A DNA stretch of 64,000 nucleotides, from contig CAXXUH010000003.1 of NCBI GenBank assembly GCA_963665405.2, forward strand, positions 1 to 64,000. Direction: 5' to 3'. The stretch's first letter is position 1. The number at the start of each line of letters is the position of its first letter. A program made the translations under genes and the position numbers. A model generated the notes under the pieces. That model did not search any database. It was not told where the DNA came from and saw only the letters and a program-made list of their open reading frames with translations. Below are positions 20,128 through 29,745 of the stretch, piece by piece. This stretch comes from G963665405 sp963665405. GTDB taxonomy: Bacteria > Chloroflexota > Dehalococcoidia > Lucifugimonadales > G963665405.

Positions 20128-20955
20128 GCTCGATACACTGTCCTCTGGTGAATGCCTATGATTGCGGCAATGTCCTCAACGGTCCAACCATCATCCTTCA
20201 GGTCACGGATGGTCAAGTTGCGCCCCGCTTTGGCATCGCGCCTTGACTGCCCCGACCTTCGGCCCCTCGCCGCCTGGACTTCCGGGGCATGGTTCAGGGC
20301 TGGCCTCGCCCATACAAACGATGCCACGCTGTAGGCGATGTCCCGGACCTCCTGTGTCTCCAGGGACACGGAGAAGAACCGATTAAGGTTGTTCGCATGG
20401 TATTCGACCCGCTTATGCCATTCGTCCTGGTCCCGCCCCAACGATGCCTTGTAGGCCCAAAACCTTACGTGGTCGAACAGGGCAAGGTTCCGTTGACCCG
20501 GCATGATGAGCCGTAGGTCTGGTAGACCAGCCGCCGTCCGCTCCCAGGGTATGGAAGCCGGCGCCGGAACCCCTTGCGTTTGCTCCAGGATCGACGTAGA
20601 CGCGGTTCCCAGGGCGTCGGCGGGAAAGAGTACACCCCGTTCGTGAATCACCCCGTCTAAAAGTGCTTCCCAGCCCGCTTCACCCGCCCAATTTATGAGA
20701 TACCCGGTCCTTGACCGCAGATCCCCGCTCCAGCCCGGAAAGGCGAGTTGCTGGAGATTCCGGCGCGGCTGGGTATCCCTGTACCAGAGATGTTGGCCGC
20801 CAGGGCGTCGGCTGGGTAGTCGAGCCATCGGCGGGTAAGCGGTTGCGAAGTCGGAAGGGTTGCCCCAATCAACGTCTAGGCCGCTGGCCCTCAGTGACCA
20901 CGGGATGACTCCCACGGGCAACCCTTGAATTTGGTGGTGCTCTATTTCGTCTAAG
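20010..20955 (-). pseudogene. Prim-Pol/PriCT replication protein, 5' end lost
   Basis: About 315 codons remain. The N-terminal part resembles a bifunctional primase-polymerase core: SGLDVDWGNP supplies an acidic DxD, and PSRRPGGQHLWY the conserved His-containing strand. LRSRTGYLINW is typical of the fold. A PriCT-like helical domain follows (NLALFDHVRFWAYKAS), then a helix-turn-helix (DGWTVEDIAAIIGIHQRTVY). IS1380 copy 3 sits at the 5' end, and the frame on its far side has a stop, so the start is missing. The gene probably replicated the small element that also carries mini-A. Confidence 0.7.
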
Positions 20956-22672
20956 CCCGAATCCACCGAATGACGGCCTTGGGGACAGCCCATGAAGAAG
21001 CTAGAGGGTGCTCCTCTGAATCTGGGATAATGGTTTTGGAACAGAAACCCGCGCGGAAACAAGGAGCACCCAATAGATGCTGCCACAGAACAAACCCGAC
21101 CGTATCCGCATCCTCTTTGACGACCATCGCCTGGTGGCCAATGCCGGCCTGCTCGTGCCGGCCACCCTCGCCCGGCACCTGGGCCTGCGAGAACTCGTCG
21201 ACCATCACCTTGACCTCGGCGGCGCGCCGGGACGGGCGAACACGGGGGACAAGATGCTGACGCTGGTCGCTTCCGCGCTGGCTGGCGGCGACTGCATCGA
21301 CGACGCCGATGCGCTGCGCGCTGGTGGGACGGTCGGTGTTCTAGGCTGCGTGGTCAAGGCGCCATCCACCCTGGGGACCTTCCTGCGCAGCTTCCGGTGG
21401 GGGCATGTCCGTCAACTCGACCGCGTGAGCCGCCAGTTGTTGGCCCGGGCCTGGGCCGCTGGGGCCGGACCCGGCGACTCGCCCCTGACCATCGACCTGG
21501 ACTCGACCATCTGCGAGACCTATGGACTGGCCAAGGAGGGAGCGCGCCACCACGGCTATACCGGCAAGCGGGGCTATCACCCCCTGTTGGCCGTCGCCGC
21601 CGGCACCGGCGACGTGCTGATGTCCCGGCTGCGCGAGGGCCGCGCCAACACCGCTCGGGGCGCCGCCCACTTCCTGCGTGAAACGGTGAGCCGGGTTCGC
21701 CGTGCCGGGGCCAGCGGGCAACTTACGGCGCGGGCCGACAGCGGCTTCTACGCCCACGCTCTCGTCGCCGCCTGTCGTGAGATGGATGTCCGCTTCTCCA
21801 TCACCATCCGCCAGCACAAAAGCCTGCGGAACCTGATCGAGGCGATTCCCGATGCAGACTGGACGCCGGTCCCCTACTGGATGGACGGCGCCGCCGATGT
21901 GGCGCAGTCCACCTACACCCCCTTCCGGACTGAGCCCGGCGCCGCACCGGTGCGGCTCATCGTCCGGCGGGTGAAGCCCACGCCCGGTTCCCAACTGGCC
22001 CTCTTCGCCACCTACAGCTATCACGGCTTCATCACCGACCGGGACGGAGAGACCCTGGAACTGGAGGCCGACCACCGCCGCCACGCCGAGATCGAGAACG
22101 CCATTCGAGACCTCAAGTACGGCGTCGGTCTGAACCACATGCCGTCCGGCCGCTTCGCCGCCAACGGCGCTTGGCTGGCGGTACAGGTGATGGCCCACAA
22201 CCTGGCCCGCTGGACGGCGCGGATCGGTCTGGGCGAGCAGATCGCGACCACCAAGACCCTTCGGCGACGGTTCTTCTCCCTGGCCGGACGGCTCACCCGC
22301 TCGGCACGCCGCCTCACCCTGCATCTGCCACAGCGCTGGCCTTGGGAAACCCAGTTCAGTCGCGCCCTGGCACGGCTGCGAGCGATTCCACTCCCAGCCT
22401 GACGGCGCCCGTCCGCAACTGACCCGCCATCCGCCCAACCGAACGTCCCCGCAAACTCGCGCCAGTCCGGTCCGCGAGCACCTCTCGCCGCGTCCTCTCC
22501 CCGCCATCTCGCCCTACCCAACGTCCCCAGACGGTCACAAGGTCTCCCCGCGGCGACCAGCTGAAGACAGACACCGGCCCCATTTACCCGAATCGTGCCC
22601 GGACCATCGCCTCCCTTTGCCCCTCATCACCCATTCTGCTGCTGCAACGTCATACCTTCGGTGGATTCGGGC
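20956..22672 (+). mobile_element. IS1380-family element, copy 3
   Basis: 1717 bp. The inverted ends are the same as in the other copies, and CTAA is present at 20951-20954 and 22673-22676 (a G separates the left one from the repeat), suggesting a 4-bp duplication. A 5-bp insertion in the non-coding 3' part, near 22552, makes it longer than the others. It is the only copy on the plus strand. Confidence 0.92.
21077..22402 (+). CDS. IS1380-family transposase, copy 3
   Basis: Intact 441-aa DDE transposase, identical in reading to copy 5 as far as can be seen (HHGYTGKRGYH and RLTRSARRL variants). The ATG follows AAGGAGCACCCAATAG, a good ribosome site. This copy is a plausible active source for the others. 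Confidence 0.92.
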   Translation: MLPQNKPDRIRILFDDHRLVANAGLLVPATLARHLGLRELVDHHLDLGGAPGRANTGDKMLTLVASALAGGDCIDDADALRAGGTVGVLGCVVKAPSTLGTFLRSFRWGHVRQLDRVSRQLLARAWAAGAGPGDSPLTIDLDSTICETYGLAKEGARHHGYTGKRGYHPLLAVAAGTGDVLMSRLREGRANTARGAAHFLRETVSRVRRAGASGQLTARADSGFYAHALVAACREMDVRFSITIRQHKSLRNLIEAIPDADWTPVPYWMDGAADVAQSTYTPFRTEPGAAPVRLIVRRVKPTPGSQLALFATYSYHGFITDRDGETLELEADHRRHAEIENAIRDLKYGVGLNHMPSGRFAANGAWLAVQVMAHNLARWTARIGLGEQIATTKTLRRRFFSLAGRLTRSARRLTLHLPQRWPWETQFSRALARLRAIPLPA

Positions 22673-22987
22673 TAAATGGGAAGACGCGCCCAAGTATCCC
22701 GCCTACGTGAGGCCCGCTGCCTCGACGGGGCGTCGGGGTCGCCGTGGACAGGGAGCAGCGCAGGCTGCTCCCGCTGAGCGAGAGGCAGGCCAACAGCAAC
22801 CGGAAGCGCTGAGGCTGTTCTAAGGGCCGGACCGTGCCTCAAAGGGTTCGGTAGGAGTGACAGGGCAGGTGGTCGTTCTAGTAACGGCCACCTGCCTTCC
22901 TTCGGCGGTCACATATATGGACGTTTTTTGCATTTGTGTGGTAAGCGGCCATGACAGTAGGCTGCTGAGGTTGAGCGGTCGCTGTTC
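22673..22987. other. spacer with hairpin and degraded coding scraps
   Basis: No complete gene. A plus-strand reading KWEDAPKYPAYVRPAAS starts at the IS junction and decays within 50 codons. A 9-bp hairpin, GGCAGGTGG (22864) with CCACCTGCC (22888-22896), resembles a terminator without a clear T-run. This is likely part of the same decayed integrative element as the SNF2 remnant that follows. Confidence 0.4.
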
Positions 22988-23130
22988 TCCTGGGCGAAAT
23001 TCATGGCGGACGTGCTGTAGAAACAACCCAACCGGAAACCGAAGCCATCGTCGATTTCGCAGTTCGAGGGACGCTGAGCCTGGTAAAGGGACGGGAAAGC
23101 GAGGAAGAGATCGTGAGCGCAGGAAGCTGA
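22988..23130 (+). pseudogene. SNF2-type helicase, degenerate C-terminal remnant
   Basis: SWAKFMADVL then a stop, NRKPKPSSISQF, and in a shifted frame LSLVKGRESEEEIVSAGS with a stop at 23130. The order and residues parallel the tail at 32742-32885 (SWAEFMAEEP, GRKPQPTTASLFDWAL, EQEREEEPVGAGR). I assign it to an SNF2 helicase because a motif VI fragment of such a gene occurs at 30343. That link is inference. Confidence 0.5.
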
Positions 23131-23142
23131 CCCTGAAGCAAC

Positions 23143-23178
23143 GGGGGCAGCCATCGCCTTAGTACGGTGGCTGTCCCC
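23143..23178 (+). terminator. hairpin after the SNF2 remnant
   Basis: A 13-bp stem with two G-U pairs, GGGGGCAGCCATC against GGTGGCTGTCCCC, with a 10-base loop. It begins 12 bp after the remnant's stop. No good T-run follows, so termination is plausible rather than certain. Confidence 0.5.
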
Positions 23179-23268
23179 GCCTAGCCTCTTGTGCGGCTGT
23201 TGCTTGTTATCACAAGTCTTGGCAGTCCAGAGGAGAGGCCGGGACCTAACTGTGGCTGGGATCTGAAC

Positions 23269-23865
23269 TTACTCGGAGGTGGCTCGCCCATCGGGGTCCA
23301 CGAAGCGAGTGCACCACCCCCTATTAACCGCCAACTCATTCCGTTCTTTAATTCTCGTTTCAAATGCCTCCCGGTCGATAGGACCGCCAAAGCTCAGATT
23401 GAAATGTGAGGGAGCCCCTGGGATCGATCGGATGGCTGCGCTCAACGAGTTCGAGTCAGGCGGGGCCGACAGAAACTCGTCCATTGACTCCTGTGGCGCT
23501 TGCAGCAATATCACTGGCTCGGGACTGCATGCCACGCTCTTAGGGGTGATGATGTAAAGAACCCTGTACCCGCCTATCTCATCAGGAACATTCGCTACCC
23601 AACTGTCGTCATAATCGGCATCAAAGACCGGTAAGTGGTGGGGTTCCGCGACACCGACTTCCAGTCCGGGGGCCTTCTGAGTATGATTGGATGCGCGGGG
23701 CTCAATCCGGATAGGGTCAGTCACCGTTTCCGTAGCCGCCATGAGATGGGTCGGTGCCCGTTGGGACACCGGGTCTTGTTGCTTCTCGGGCGAGGCGGCG
23801 GCGACGAGGATGACCATGGAAATGACCAGGACGATTCCAAGACAAGCAATCGCAGTTCTTTTCAT
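23269..23865 (-). CDS. exported protein of unknown function
   Basis: 198 aa. A signal peptide or anchor (MKRTAIACLGIVLVISMVIL) precedes a Thr/Pro-containing linker and a compact domain with two Cys. No known motif. It stands alone, convergent with the SNF2 remnant and divergent from IS21. The start is supported by the signal peptide; the ribosome site is poor. It resembles the other single exported genes of the 28-46 kb island in style. Confidence 0.65.
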   Translation of the reverse strand: MKRTAIACLGIVLVISMVILVAAASPEKQQDPVSQRAPTHLMAATETVTDPIRIEPRASNHTQKAPGLEVGVAEPHHLPVFDADYDDSWVANVPDEIGGYRVLYIITPKSVACSPEPVILLQAPQESMDEFLSAPPDSNSLSAAIRSIPGAPSHFNLSFGGPIDREAFETRIKERNELAVNRGWCTRFVDPDGRATSE

Positions 23866-24057
23866 ATGCTAATCCTACAGATGCCAATTATACCACAGCA
23901 AGCCGGTGAATCAAGGTTTCGTTTCTTGCTGTCCTGTAAAGGGCGGAGTAATAATGGACCGGCGAGGCGGGGGTAAGCGTTCGGGAGTGGCGCTGCAAAA
24001 CTGGACCACCCGCCGCCTTCTATAGAGTTGGAGGCAACTCGATGGAAGGTGTGAAGG

Positions 24058-25557
24058 ATGTACAAAGTGGAACTGTACGTTCGAGTGCGCCGGGCCTGCA
24101 TGGTGGAAGGGATGAGCACGCGAGAGGCTGCCCGCGTGTTCGGTCTGCACCGGGACACGGTGCGCAAGATGCTGGAGTACTCGGTGCCACCCGGGTACCG
24201 TCGACAGTCACCGCCGCGTCGCCCTAAGCTGGACCCGTACCACGGGGTGATCGACCGGATACTGGAGGAGGACCGTAGTCTTCCGAGGAAGCAGCGCCAC
24301 ACGGCGAAGCGGATCTATGACCGTCTGAGAGCTGAGCACGGGTTCACCGGCAAGTACACGATAGTCAAGGACTACGTGCGCGAGCGCCGCCGCCGGACAC
24401 GCGAGATGTACGTTCCGCTCTCCCATCCTCCTGGTGATGCCCAGTGCGACTTCGGCCAGGCCAAGGCGGTCATCGGAGGAGTGGAGCAGACCATCCACTA
24501 CTTCGTGCTGGACCTTCCCCACAGCGACGCGTGCTTCGTCAAGGCCTACCCCGCAGAGACGACCGAGGCGTTCTGCGACGGTCACGTCTCGGCGTTCTCG
24601 TTCCTGGGCGGCGTGCCCCGGAGCATCTTGTACGACAACACGAGACTGGCGGTGGCCAGGATCCTGGGAGACGGCCGGCGCCAGCGTACTCGTGTGTTCT
24701 CGGAGCTCGTGTCGCACTACCTGTTCGAGGATCGGTTCGGCCGTCCCGGCAAGGGTAACGACAAGGGCAAGGTCGAGGGGCTGGTGGGATATGCTCGCCG
24801 GAACTTCCTGGTGCCTGTGCCCTCGTTCCCAAGCTTCGATGCGCTCAACGCCTACCTCGAGGAGAGGTGCCTGGAACGGATGGGGAGACAGCTGCGTGGG
24901 CACAACGAGACGATAGGCCAGCGGATGGAGCGTGACCTGGAAGCCCTGCTGGCGTTCCCCGCCGTGCCATACGACGCCAGCGACAAGCACGTGAGCCGTG
25001 TCAGCTCCCTGTCCCTGGTGCGGTACCGGACCAACGACTACTCGGTGCCCGTGGCCTACGGTCACAGGGAGGTGGTGGTCCGGGGCTATGTGGGTGAGGT
25101 GGTGATCAGTTGCGGGGCAGAGGTGATCGCCCGGCATCCGCGCTCATACGAACGCGACGACTTCGTCTTCGACCCTGTCCACTACCTGCCGCTGCTGGAG
25201 CGCAAGACGGGAGCGCTGGACCAGGCTGCTCCGCTGGCCGGGTGGGAGTTGCCGGAGGAGTTCGGAGTGTTGCGGCGGCTGCTGGAGTCGAGGATGGGCA
25301 GGCGAGGCAAGCGTGAGTTCGTGCAGGTGCTGCGGTTGGTGGAGAACTTCCGCAAGGAGGAGGTGTACGAGGCCGTGCGCGATGCTCTCAGGCTCGGCGC
25401 CATAAGCTTCGACGCCATCAAACACCTGGTGCTGTGCAAGATGGAGGGTCGTCCGCAGAGACTCGACCTGGAGCTGTACCCCTACTTGCCCAGGGTCACC
25501 GTGACGAAGACGTCGGCCAGCGACTACATGGCGCTCATGTCGGGGATCGGACGGTGA
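24058..25557 (+). CDS. istA: IS21-family transposase IstA
   Basis: 499 aa. An N-terminal helix-turn-helix (STREAARVFGLHRDTVRKML) is followed by an rve-type integrase core with GDAQCDFGQAKAVI (first Asp), SILYDNTRLAV (second Asp) and a Glu region near GNDKGKVEGLVGYARR. A C-terminal beta domain completes the protein. Length is usual for IS21. The stop overlaps istB by 4 bp, so the pair is coupled. Confidence 0.95.
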   Translation: MYKVELYVRVRRACMVEGMSTREAARVFGLHRDTVRKMLEYSVPPGYRRQSPPRRPKLDPYHGVIDRILEEDRSLPRKQRHTAKRIYDRLRAEHGFTGKYTIVKDYVRERRRRTREMYVPLSHPPGDAQCDFGQAKAVIGGVEQTIHYFVLDLPHSDACFVKAYPAETTEAFCDGHVSAFSFLGGVPRSILYDNTRLAVARILGDGRRQRTRVFSELVSHYLFEDRFGRPGKGNDKGKVEGLVGYARRNFLVPVPSFPSFDALNAYLEERCLERMGRQLRGHNETIGQRMERDLEALLAFPAVPYDASDKHVSRVSSLSLVRYRTNDYSVPVAYGHREVVVRGYVGEVVISCGAEVIARHPRSYERDDFVFDPVHYLPLLERKTGALDQAAPLAGWELPEEFGVLRRLLESRMGRRGKREFVQVLRLVENFRKEEVYEAVRDALRLGAISFDAIKHLVLCKMEGRPQRLDLELYPYLPRVTVTKTSASDYMALMSGIGR

Positions 25558-26336
25558 GCGACAGGTCTACGGTGCTGTTGGAGCACCATCTCAAGGAGCT
25601 GAAGCTGCCGACCTTCCTGAGGGAGTACGGCAAGGTGTCCGGCCAGTGCGCCGCCGAGGGCGTCGACCATCCGGGCTACCTGCTGAGGCTTTCAGAGCTT
25701 GAGCTGATAGACCGCCATCACCGCATGGTGGACCGCAGGATAAAGGCTGCTCGCTTCCCTGCCACCAAGAGCCTCGACACATTCGACTTCCTGGCCATGC
25801 CGTCTGTGAACAAGCACCTGGTCATGCAGCTGGCACGCTGCGAGTACGTCGACCGGCGGGAGAACGTCATCGCTATCGGCAACAGTGGGACCGGCAAGAC
25901 CCATGTGGCCCTCGGCCTGGGACTCGCCGCCTGCCAGATGGGGTTGTCGGTCGGCTTCACCACCGCCGCCTTGCTGGTACACGAGCTGATCGAGGCCAGG
26001 GACGAGCGACGACTACTCAACCTCCAAAAGAAGCTGGCCCGGCTCAAGCTGCTCATCATCGACGAGCTTGGCTTCGTTCCACTCTCCAAGACCGGCGCGG
26101 AGCTCCTCTTCGAGGTCTTCAGCCAGCGCTACGAGAGAGGTTCGGTCCTGGTCACCACCAACCTGCCCTTCGACGAGTGGACCGAGGTCTTCGGCTCGGA
26201 GAGGCTGACCGGCGCCCTGCTGGACCGCCTCACTCACAGAGTTCATATCCTGGAGATGAACGGCGAGAGCTACCGCCTCAAGCAGAGCCGGCAGGCCGTC
26301 ACCACGCGCTCAGCCAGCGATTCCCCTGACGCCTAG
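25554..26336 (+). CDS. istB: IS21-family helper ATPase IstB
   Basis: 260 aa, DnaC-like AAA ATPase with Walker A GNSGTGKTH and Walker B LLIIDELGFV. It loads and regulates the IstA transposase at targets. I chose the GTG at 25554 (overlapping the istA TGA) over an upstream in-frame start at 25434, because the overlap is characteristic and the upstream extension repeats the istA reading out of frame. Confidence 0.93.
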   Translation: MSDRSTVLLEHHLKELKLPTFLREYGKVSGQCAAEGVDHPGYLLRLSELELIDRHHRMVDRRIKAARFPATKSLDTFDFLAMPSVNKHLVMQLARCEYVDRRENVIAIGNSGTGKTHVALGLGLAACQMGLSVGFTTAALLVHELIEARDERRLLNLQKKLARLKLLIIDELGFVPLSKTGAELLFEVFSQRYERGSVLVTTNLPFDEWTEVFGSERLTGALLDRLTHRVHILEMNGESYRLKQSRQAVTTRSASDSPDA

Positions 26337-26544
26337 ACTCCACCGACCTCGCTGCCACTAAGGGCTCCTGACGACTCTCGTCGCAGGCGGACATTTTCGC
26401 TGAACATCTAAGCCCGAGTGGTACACTTTTGCTCCGCCCCGTGGCCTAAGATTACTCCGCCCTTGACACGCTATCCCTTCAGGAGGTGGAAATGACAGGA
26501 GTCGTCGGTCATAAAGGTAGTCGTGGTGTTGAGCTGGTCGTCGG

Positions 26545-27637
26545 AGTGGAAATGACGGGAGTCGACCCACCAGGATGAGCATGTGGCGGTGGCCATTGAC
26601 CGTCAGGGGGTCCGCCTGGGGGAGCTTCACACAGTGGCGATGTGGCGGTGGCCATTGACCGTCAGGGGGTCCGCCTGGGGGAGCTTCACACAGTGGCGAC
26701 CACCCATGGGTATGGGGAGCTCGAACGGTGGTCCCGGGGCCTGGGAGAGATTCATGCCTTCGGGATTGAAGGCACCGGTTCCTACGGTGCCGGAGTCGCC
26801 CGATTCCTGACCAGTAGGGGCCATACCGTAGTGGAGGTCAACCGGCCCGACCGGTCAACCCGCTATCGGAAGGGGAAGAGCGATCCCACTGATGCGGAGA
26901 TGGCAGCGCGTGCCGTGCTTGCCGGAGTAGCCGATGCCACTCCCAAGTCAGGTGAGGGTGAAGTCGAAATGATCCGTATGTTCAAGAGCACCAAGGACTC
27001 GGCCGTCAAGGCTCGCACCCAGGCAATCAACCAGATGAAGGCCCTGGTTGTCACGGCCCCGGCCCGGCTTCGTGAGCACCTCACTGGCCTCACCGCTGCT
27101 GCCCTTGTCACCCGGTCCAAGAGCTTCCGGCCTGGTCGTATGGAGGGTCCCACCGCGGCGGCCAAGTATGCTCTTCGCTCCCTTGCCCGTCGCTACCGTC
27201 AACTCGGTAATGAGATAAAGGACCTGGAGGCCGAGATCCAACGACTCACACGGACGGCAGCCCCAGCCCTGGTGGATGGCTTCGGCATAGGACCAGACAC
27301 GGCGGCGACCCTCCTCATTGCTGCCGGGAGTAACCATGACCGCCTCCACTCCGAGGCTGCCTTCGCCTCCCTGTGCGGTGTCAATCCCATCCCTGCTTCC
27401 TCCGGCAAGACCAACAGGCATCGGCTCAACCGCGGCGGCCACCGCCACGCCAATGCGGCACTCCATCGCATTGTTGTCGTCAGACTTCGTCATGATGAGC
27501 GGACCCAGGCATACATGCGTCGTCGCACCACCGAGGGGATGAGCAAGGCTGAGGTGATCCGTTGCCTCAAACGCTATGTCGCTCGCGAAGTCTTCTCCGC
27601 CCTACGGAACTCAGCCCCATCCCAAAGCATTCCTTGA
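26545..27637 (+). pseudogene. IS110-family transposase, N-terminus disrupted
   Basis: From the ATG at 26642 the frame reads 331 aa, with the IS110 DEDD domain (EGTGSYGAGVARFL, DPTDAEMAARAV) and the C-terminal transposase_20 domain (GFGIGPDTAATLL, ASLCGVNPIPASSG, NRGGHRHANAALH). The first catalytic Asp should lie just upstream, in a GVD motif. There the sequence is broken by a 59-bp tandem duplication and a further one-base shift (VVGVEMTGVDPPG then stop). A protein started at 26642 would lack that Asp, so the transposase is probably dead. Confidence 0.8.
26581..26698 (+). repeat. 59-bp tandem duplication inside the IS110 gene
   Basis: Two identical 59-bp units, 26581-26639 and 26640-26698. 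As 59 is not a multiple of three, the duplication shifts the frame of the original start. No recognisable mechanism beyond slippage or unequal exchange. Confidence 0.9.
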
Positions 27638-28020
27638 CATCTATAGGAGCATCAGGCTCTGTATGCGGCCCTTTTTACGTTTCAGGCCAGGCTGAGTAAG
27701 GGAATCCTTAGCTGTCGGGCGGATAAGGACCTATAACAAGCCCAATGAAACTCAATGGGACAAGAAGTGCAGAGGCTAGGAAGCGGTCATCTGGTCTGAA
27801 GAGCCCGGAAGAGTAGGAGATCGACTTGCCGACCTTTTCCAACTCCCTCCTCTATCTCTAAGTCCTGACCGAAGTGTACGGGGACGGACCTTACAGAAGG
27901 CGCTAGCCGTTCCATTGCTTCCGCCTGCCAAGGCTACCAACTGCTGCCCCCTCTTCCCTGTGGAGCCAGCGGTCAAGTGTGGGTTCAACCCGAGACTCTT
28001 TTGGGCTGCCGTTGGTGAAA
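27638..28020. other. 383-bp spacer with no supported gene
   Basis: Convergent space between the IS110 remnant and the metalloprotease gene. A minus-strand open frame overlaps the 3' end of the protease and extends to 27776, but it has low-complexity Ser/Arg composition and no ribosome site. Nothing else recognised. Confidence 0.4.
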
Positions 28021-29025
28021 TCAATTCACATACACTATTGGCGAACATCGCCACGTACCGTGGTCGCGGTACTTCTCGAAATATGGCCATCCACACATGA
28101 TGTACCAAGCGGCAGGTGTATCGTAGACGACCCTGTCGATGGTTTCGGAGAGCGTTCGGTCGTCACACCCGGCACTTGATGAGCAACTGCTGGTAGGCAC
28201 GTGCACGCCCACGTCCCTAGTGCGGGAGCGGCGTGTGAACAACTCCCACTCCTCCTCCGTTTGGTTCCACCAGAAGAATTTGACCTCATACTCCTGTTCG
28301 GCCCACGTTTGATCCTTCCAAGTGAAGGTGGCCTCTGTGCCAGAGGAGCTCGCGGTCATGCTCCCCGTGTCGCCAGTGTGGTAGAAGTCTTCAACGTCAT
28401 TGCCATCAGAAGCGTTCGGACCAGTCAGTCCATCGCAATGCACGATCTTGTTGTTAGCGTTCCTCTTCATCCCATCCATAATTGTCGTACGAGAACCGTT
28501 GCACGTGCGAGAGGAGTCGTTATATCCCTCGTGCAATGCGTACAGGTGGCCAAGCTCATGGGAGATTGCTGCCTGTCGGCTGCCTACACCCCAATCGGAT
28601 CGGTCTTGAACCCATACTTGGGCCGTATCTTGGTAGTTGGCGTCTGCCCAGAAATCGTTTGAAAAAGTACGTCCATGTACGCATGCAGGAGCACTTGAGC
28701 TAAACGGGCAATCTCCTAGTTTGAACTCTATGTCGTAGTCCGACGGGCGCTCTATCCACGTTAGCTCTGGAATCTCGGCTGTCCAGTCATCGATGGCACT
28801 CATGACGTCAGAACGCAACGGGCTGTCTGCCTTCCAGTACATGTTCGCATCGTACTGCACCCACCAAAGATGAGCGTAGTTCTCCTTGCCAGCCTGTGCT
28901 TTCTGCTTCCCAGAATCGTAGTTCAGATAGAGACCGTTATGGTGGGCGACAACGACACCAACGGACACTACAGTTAGCATCAATATGAACAGGACCGCGG
29001 CTGTGGCCTTCCGTTTGGTGTTCAT
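28021..29025 (-). CDS. secreted matrixin-like zinc metalloprotease
   Basis: 334 aa. A signal peptide (to about residue 28) is followed by a zinc-protease domain with HELGHLYALHEG, the HExxHxxxxxH-type site of metzincins, and TIMDGM as the likely Met-turn. Several Cys suggest disulphides. The C-terminal 110 residues form a separate beta-rich region with an SSCSSSAGC stretch. Its ATG overlaps the stop of the upstream gene (ATGA), so it is the second gene of a two-gene operon. The substrate is unknown. Confidence 0.82.
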   Translation of the reverse strand: MNTKRKATAAVLFILMLTVVSVGVVVAHHNGLYLNYDSGKQKAQAGKENYAHLWWVQYDANMYWKADSPLRSDVMSAIDDWTAEIPELTWIERPSDYDIEFKLGDCPFSSSAPACVHGRTFSNDFWADANYQDTAQVWVQDRSDWGVGSRQAAISHELGHLYALHEGYNDSSRTCNGSRTTIMDGMKRNANNKIVHCDGLTGPNASDGNDVEDFYHTGDTGSMTASSSGTEATFTWKDQTWAEQEYEVKFFWWNQTEEEWELFTRRSRTRDVGVHVPTSSCSSSAGCDDRTLSETIDRVVYDTPAAWYIMCGWPYFEKYRDHGTWRCSPIVYVN

Positions 29026-29501
29026 CGCAACGCTTCCTGAATGAAGTCGAACGCTGCCAAGTCGGAGTCGGACGACCCAGGAACGAACTGCCCGGTGTGC
29101 TCCTCGATGCCCACGCGAGAATCTCCGCGCCGAAGCCCATATATCGGTGTATTCGGGCAGGATTCACCCTCGACGCACAACACGTGATCGACTATCCCCT
29201 CCACGTACACATCTGTGGGCAACTGAACTTGTCGGCCCGCAATCTCGATTACCGTTCCTGCGGTGTGCGACCCCCATGACGGTGTGCCACGCCGCGCTTT
29301 GATCTCATTGCGCTCCTCGCTGCTCAGACCGTCTTGGGTTGAACGGGGTTCCGGTATATTCGGTGGCGGAGATGGCCGAGATTCCGGAGGTGGCGGTGTT
29401 GAATCAGACCCACCCGCAGCCGTACCGGCAGCTAGGGCAATCACCGCAACTATCAAAAAAACCGGGACAGCCCCGATCAAGACCCACTTTCTTGTCTTCA
29501 T
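29022..29501 (-). CDS. membrane-anchored protein with Pro-rich linker
   Basis: 159 aa. One N-terminal hydrophobic segment (VLIGAVPVFLIVAVIALAAG) is followed by a Pro/Ser-rich linker and a 90-residue outer domain with two Cys (CVEGESC). It is coupled by a 4-bp overlap to the metalloprotease gene, so it may act as its anchor, inhibitor or substrate. That role is inferred from position only. No family recognised. Confidence 0.7.
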   Translation of the reverse strand: MKTRKWVLIGAVPVFLIVAVIALAAGTAAGGSDSTPPPPESRPSPPPNIPEPRSTQDGLSSEERNEIKARRGTPSWGSHTAGTVIEIAGRQVQLPTDVYVEGIVDHVLCVEGESCPNTPIYGLRRGDSRVGIEEHTGQFVPGSSDSDLAAFDFIQEALR

Positions 29502-29585
29502 AGCTTCCTCCTGCCGAATCCATTGAGATATTTATGAATTCTGGTCGGTTGGCAGCCTGCCTCTCTATTCGGGGACCGAGACCAT

Positions 29586-29745
29586 GATTCTCTCGTAAAA
29601 AGTCTGCGCAGGTGGAATTAGAACAACCGTACACTTGCCTGGTACAATATATACCCTCTGTTCCGTGTACTACCCCAACATACGCTAGCGCTCAGGTGTG
29701 CTAAAGCGCTTGAACTTCCTCAAAACGGGTTTTTACGAGGGAATC
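29586..29745. mobile_element. MITE copy A
   Basis: 160 bp, non-coding, with terminal inverted repeats GATTCTCTCGTAAAAA and TTTTTACGAGGGAATC (one mismatch). AGACCAT flanks both ends, a 7-bp target duplication. About 90 percent identical to copy B. It carries no transposase, so it must be moved in trans; the parent element is not in the window. Confidence 0.85.

Larger units (their letters stand above)
23935..26468 (+). mobile_element. IS21-family element, complete
   Basis: 2534 bp. The left end TGTAAAGGGCGGAGTAAT and the right end ATTACTCCGCCCTTGACA are inverted repeats with one mismatch and begin with TGT, as usual for IS21. The element holds istA and istB. Flanks GTCC and CGCT show no obvious direct duplication, so its insertion history is unclear. 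Confidence 0.85.

Noticed and set aside
16809..22672. composite transposon made of IS1380 copies 2 and 3
   Set aside because: The outer flanks (GTAAG and CTAAA) do not form a shared duplication, and copy 3 has its own CTAA duplication, so it inserted independently.
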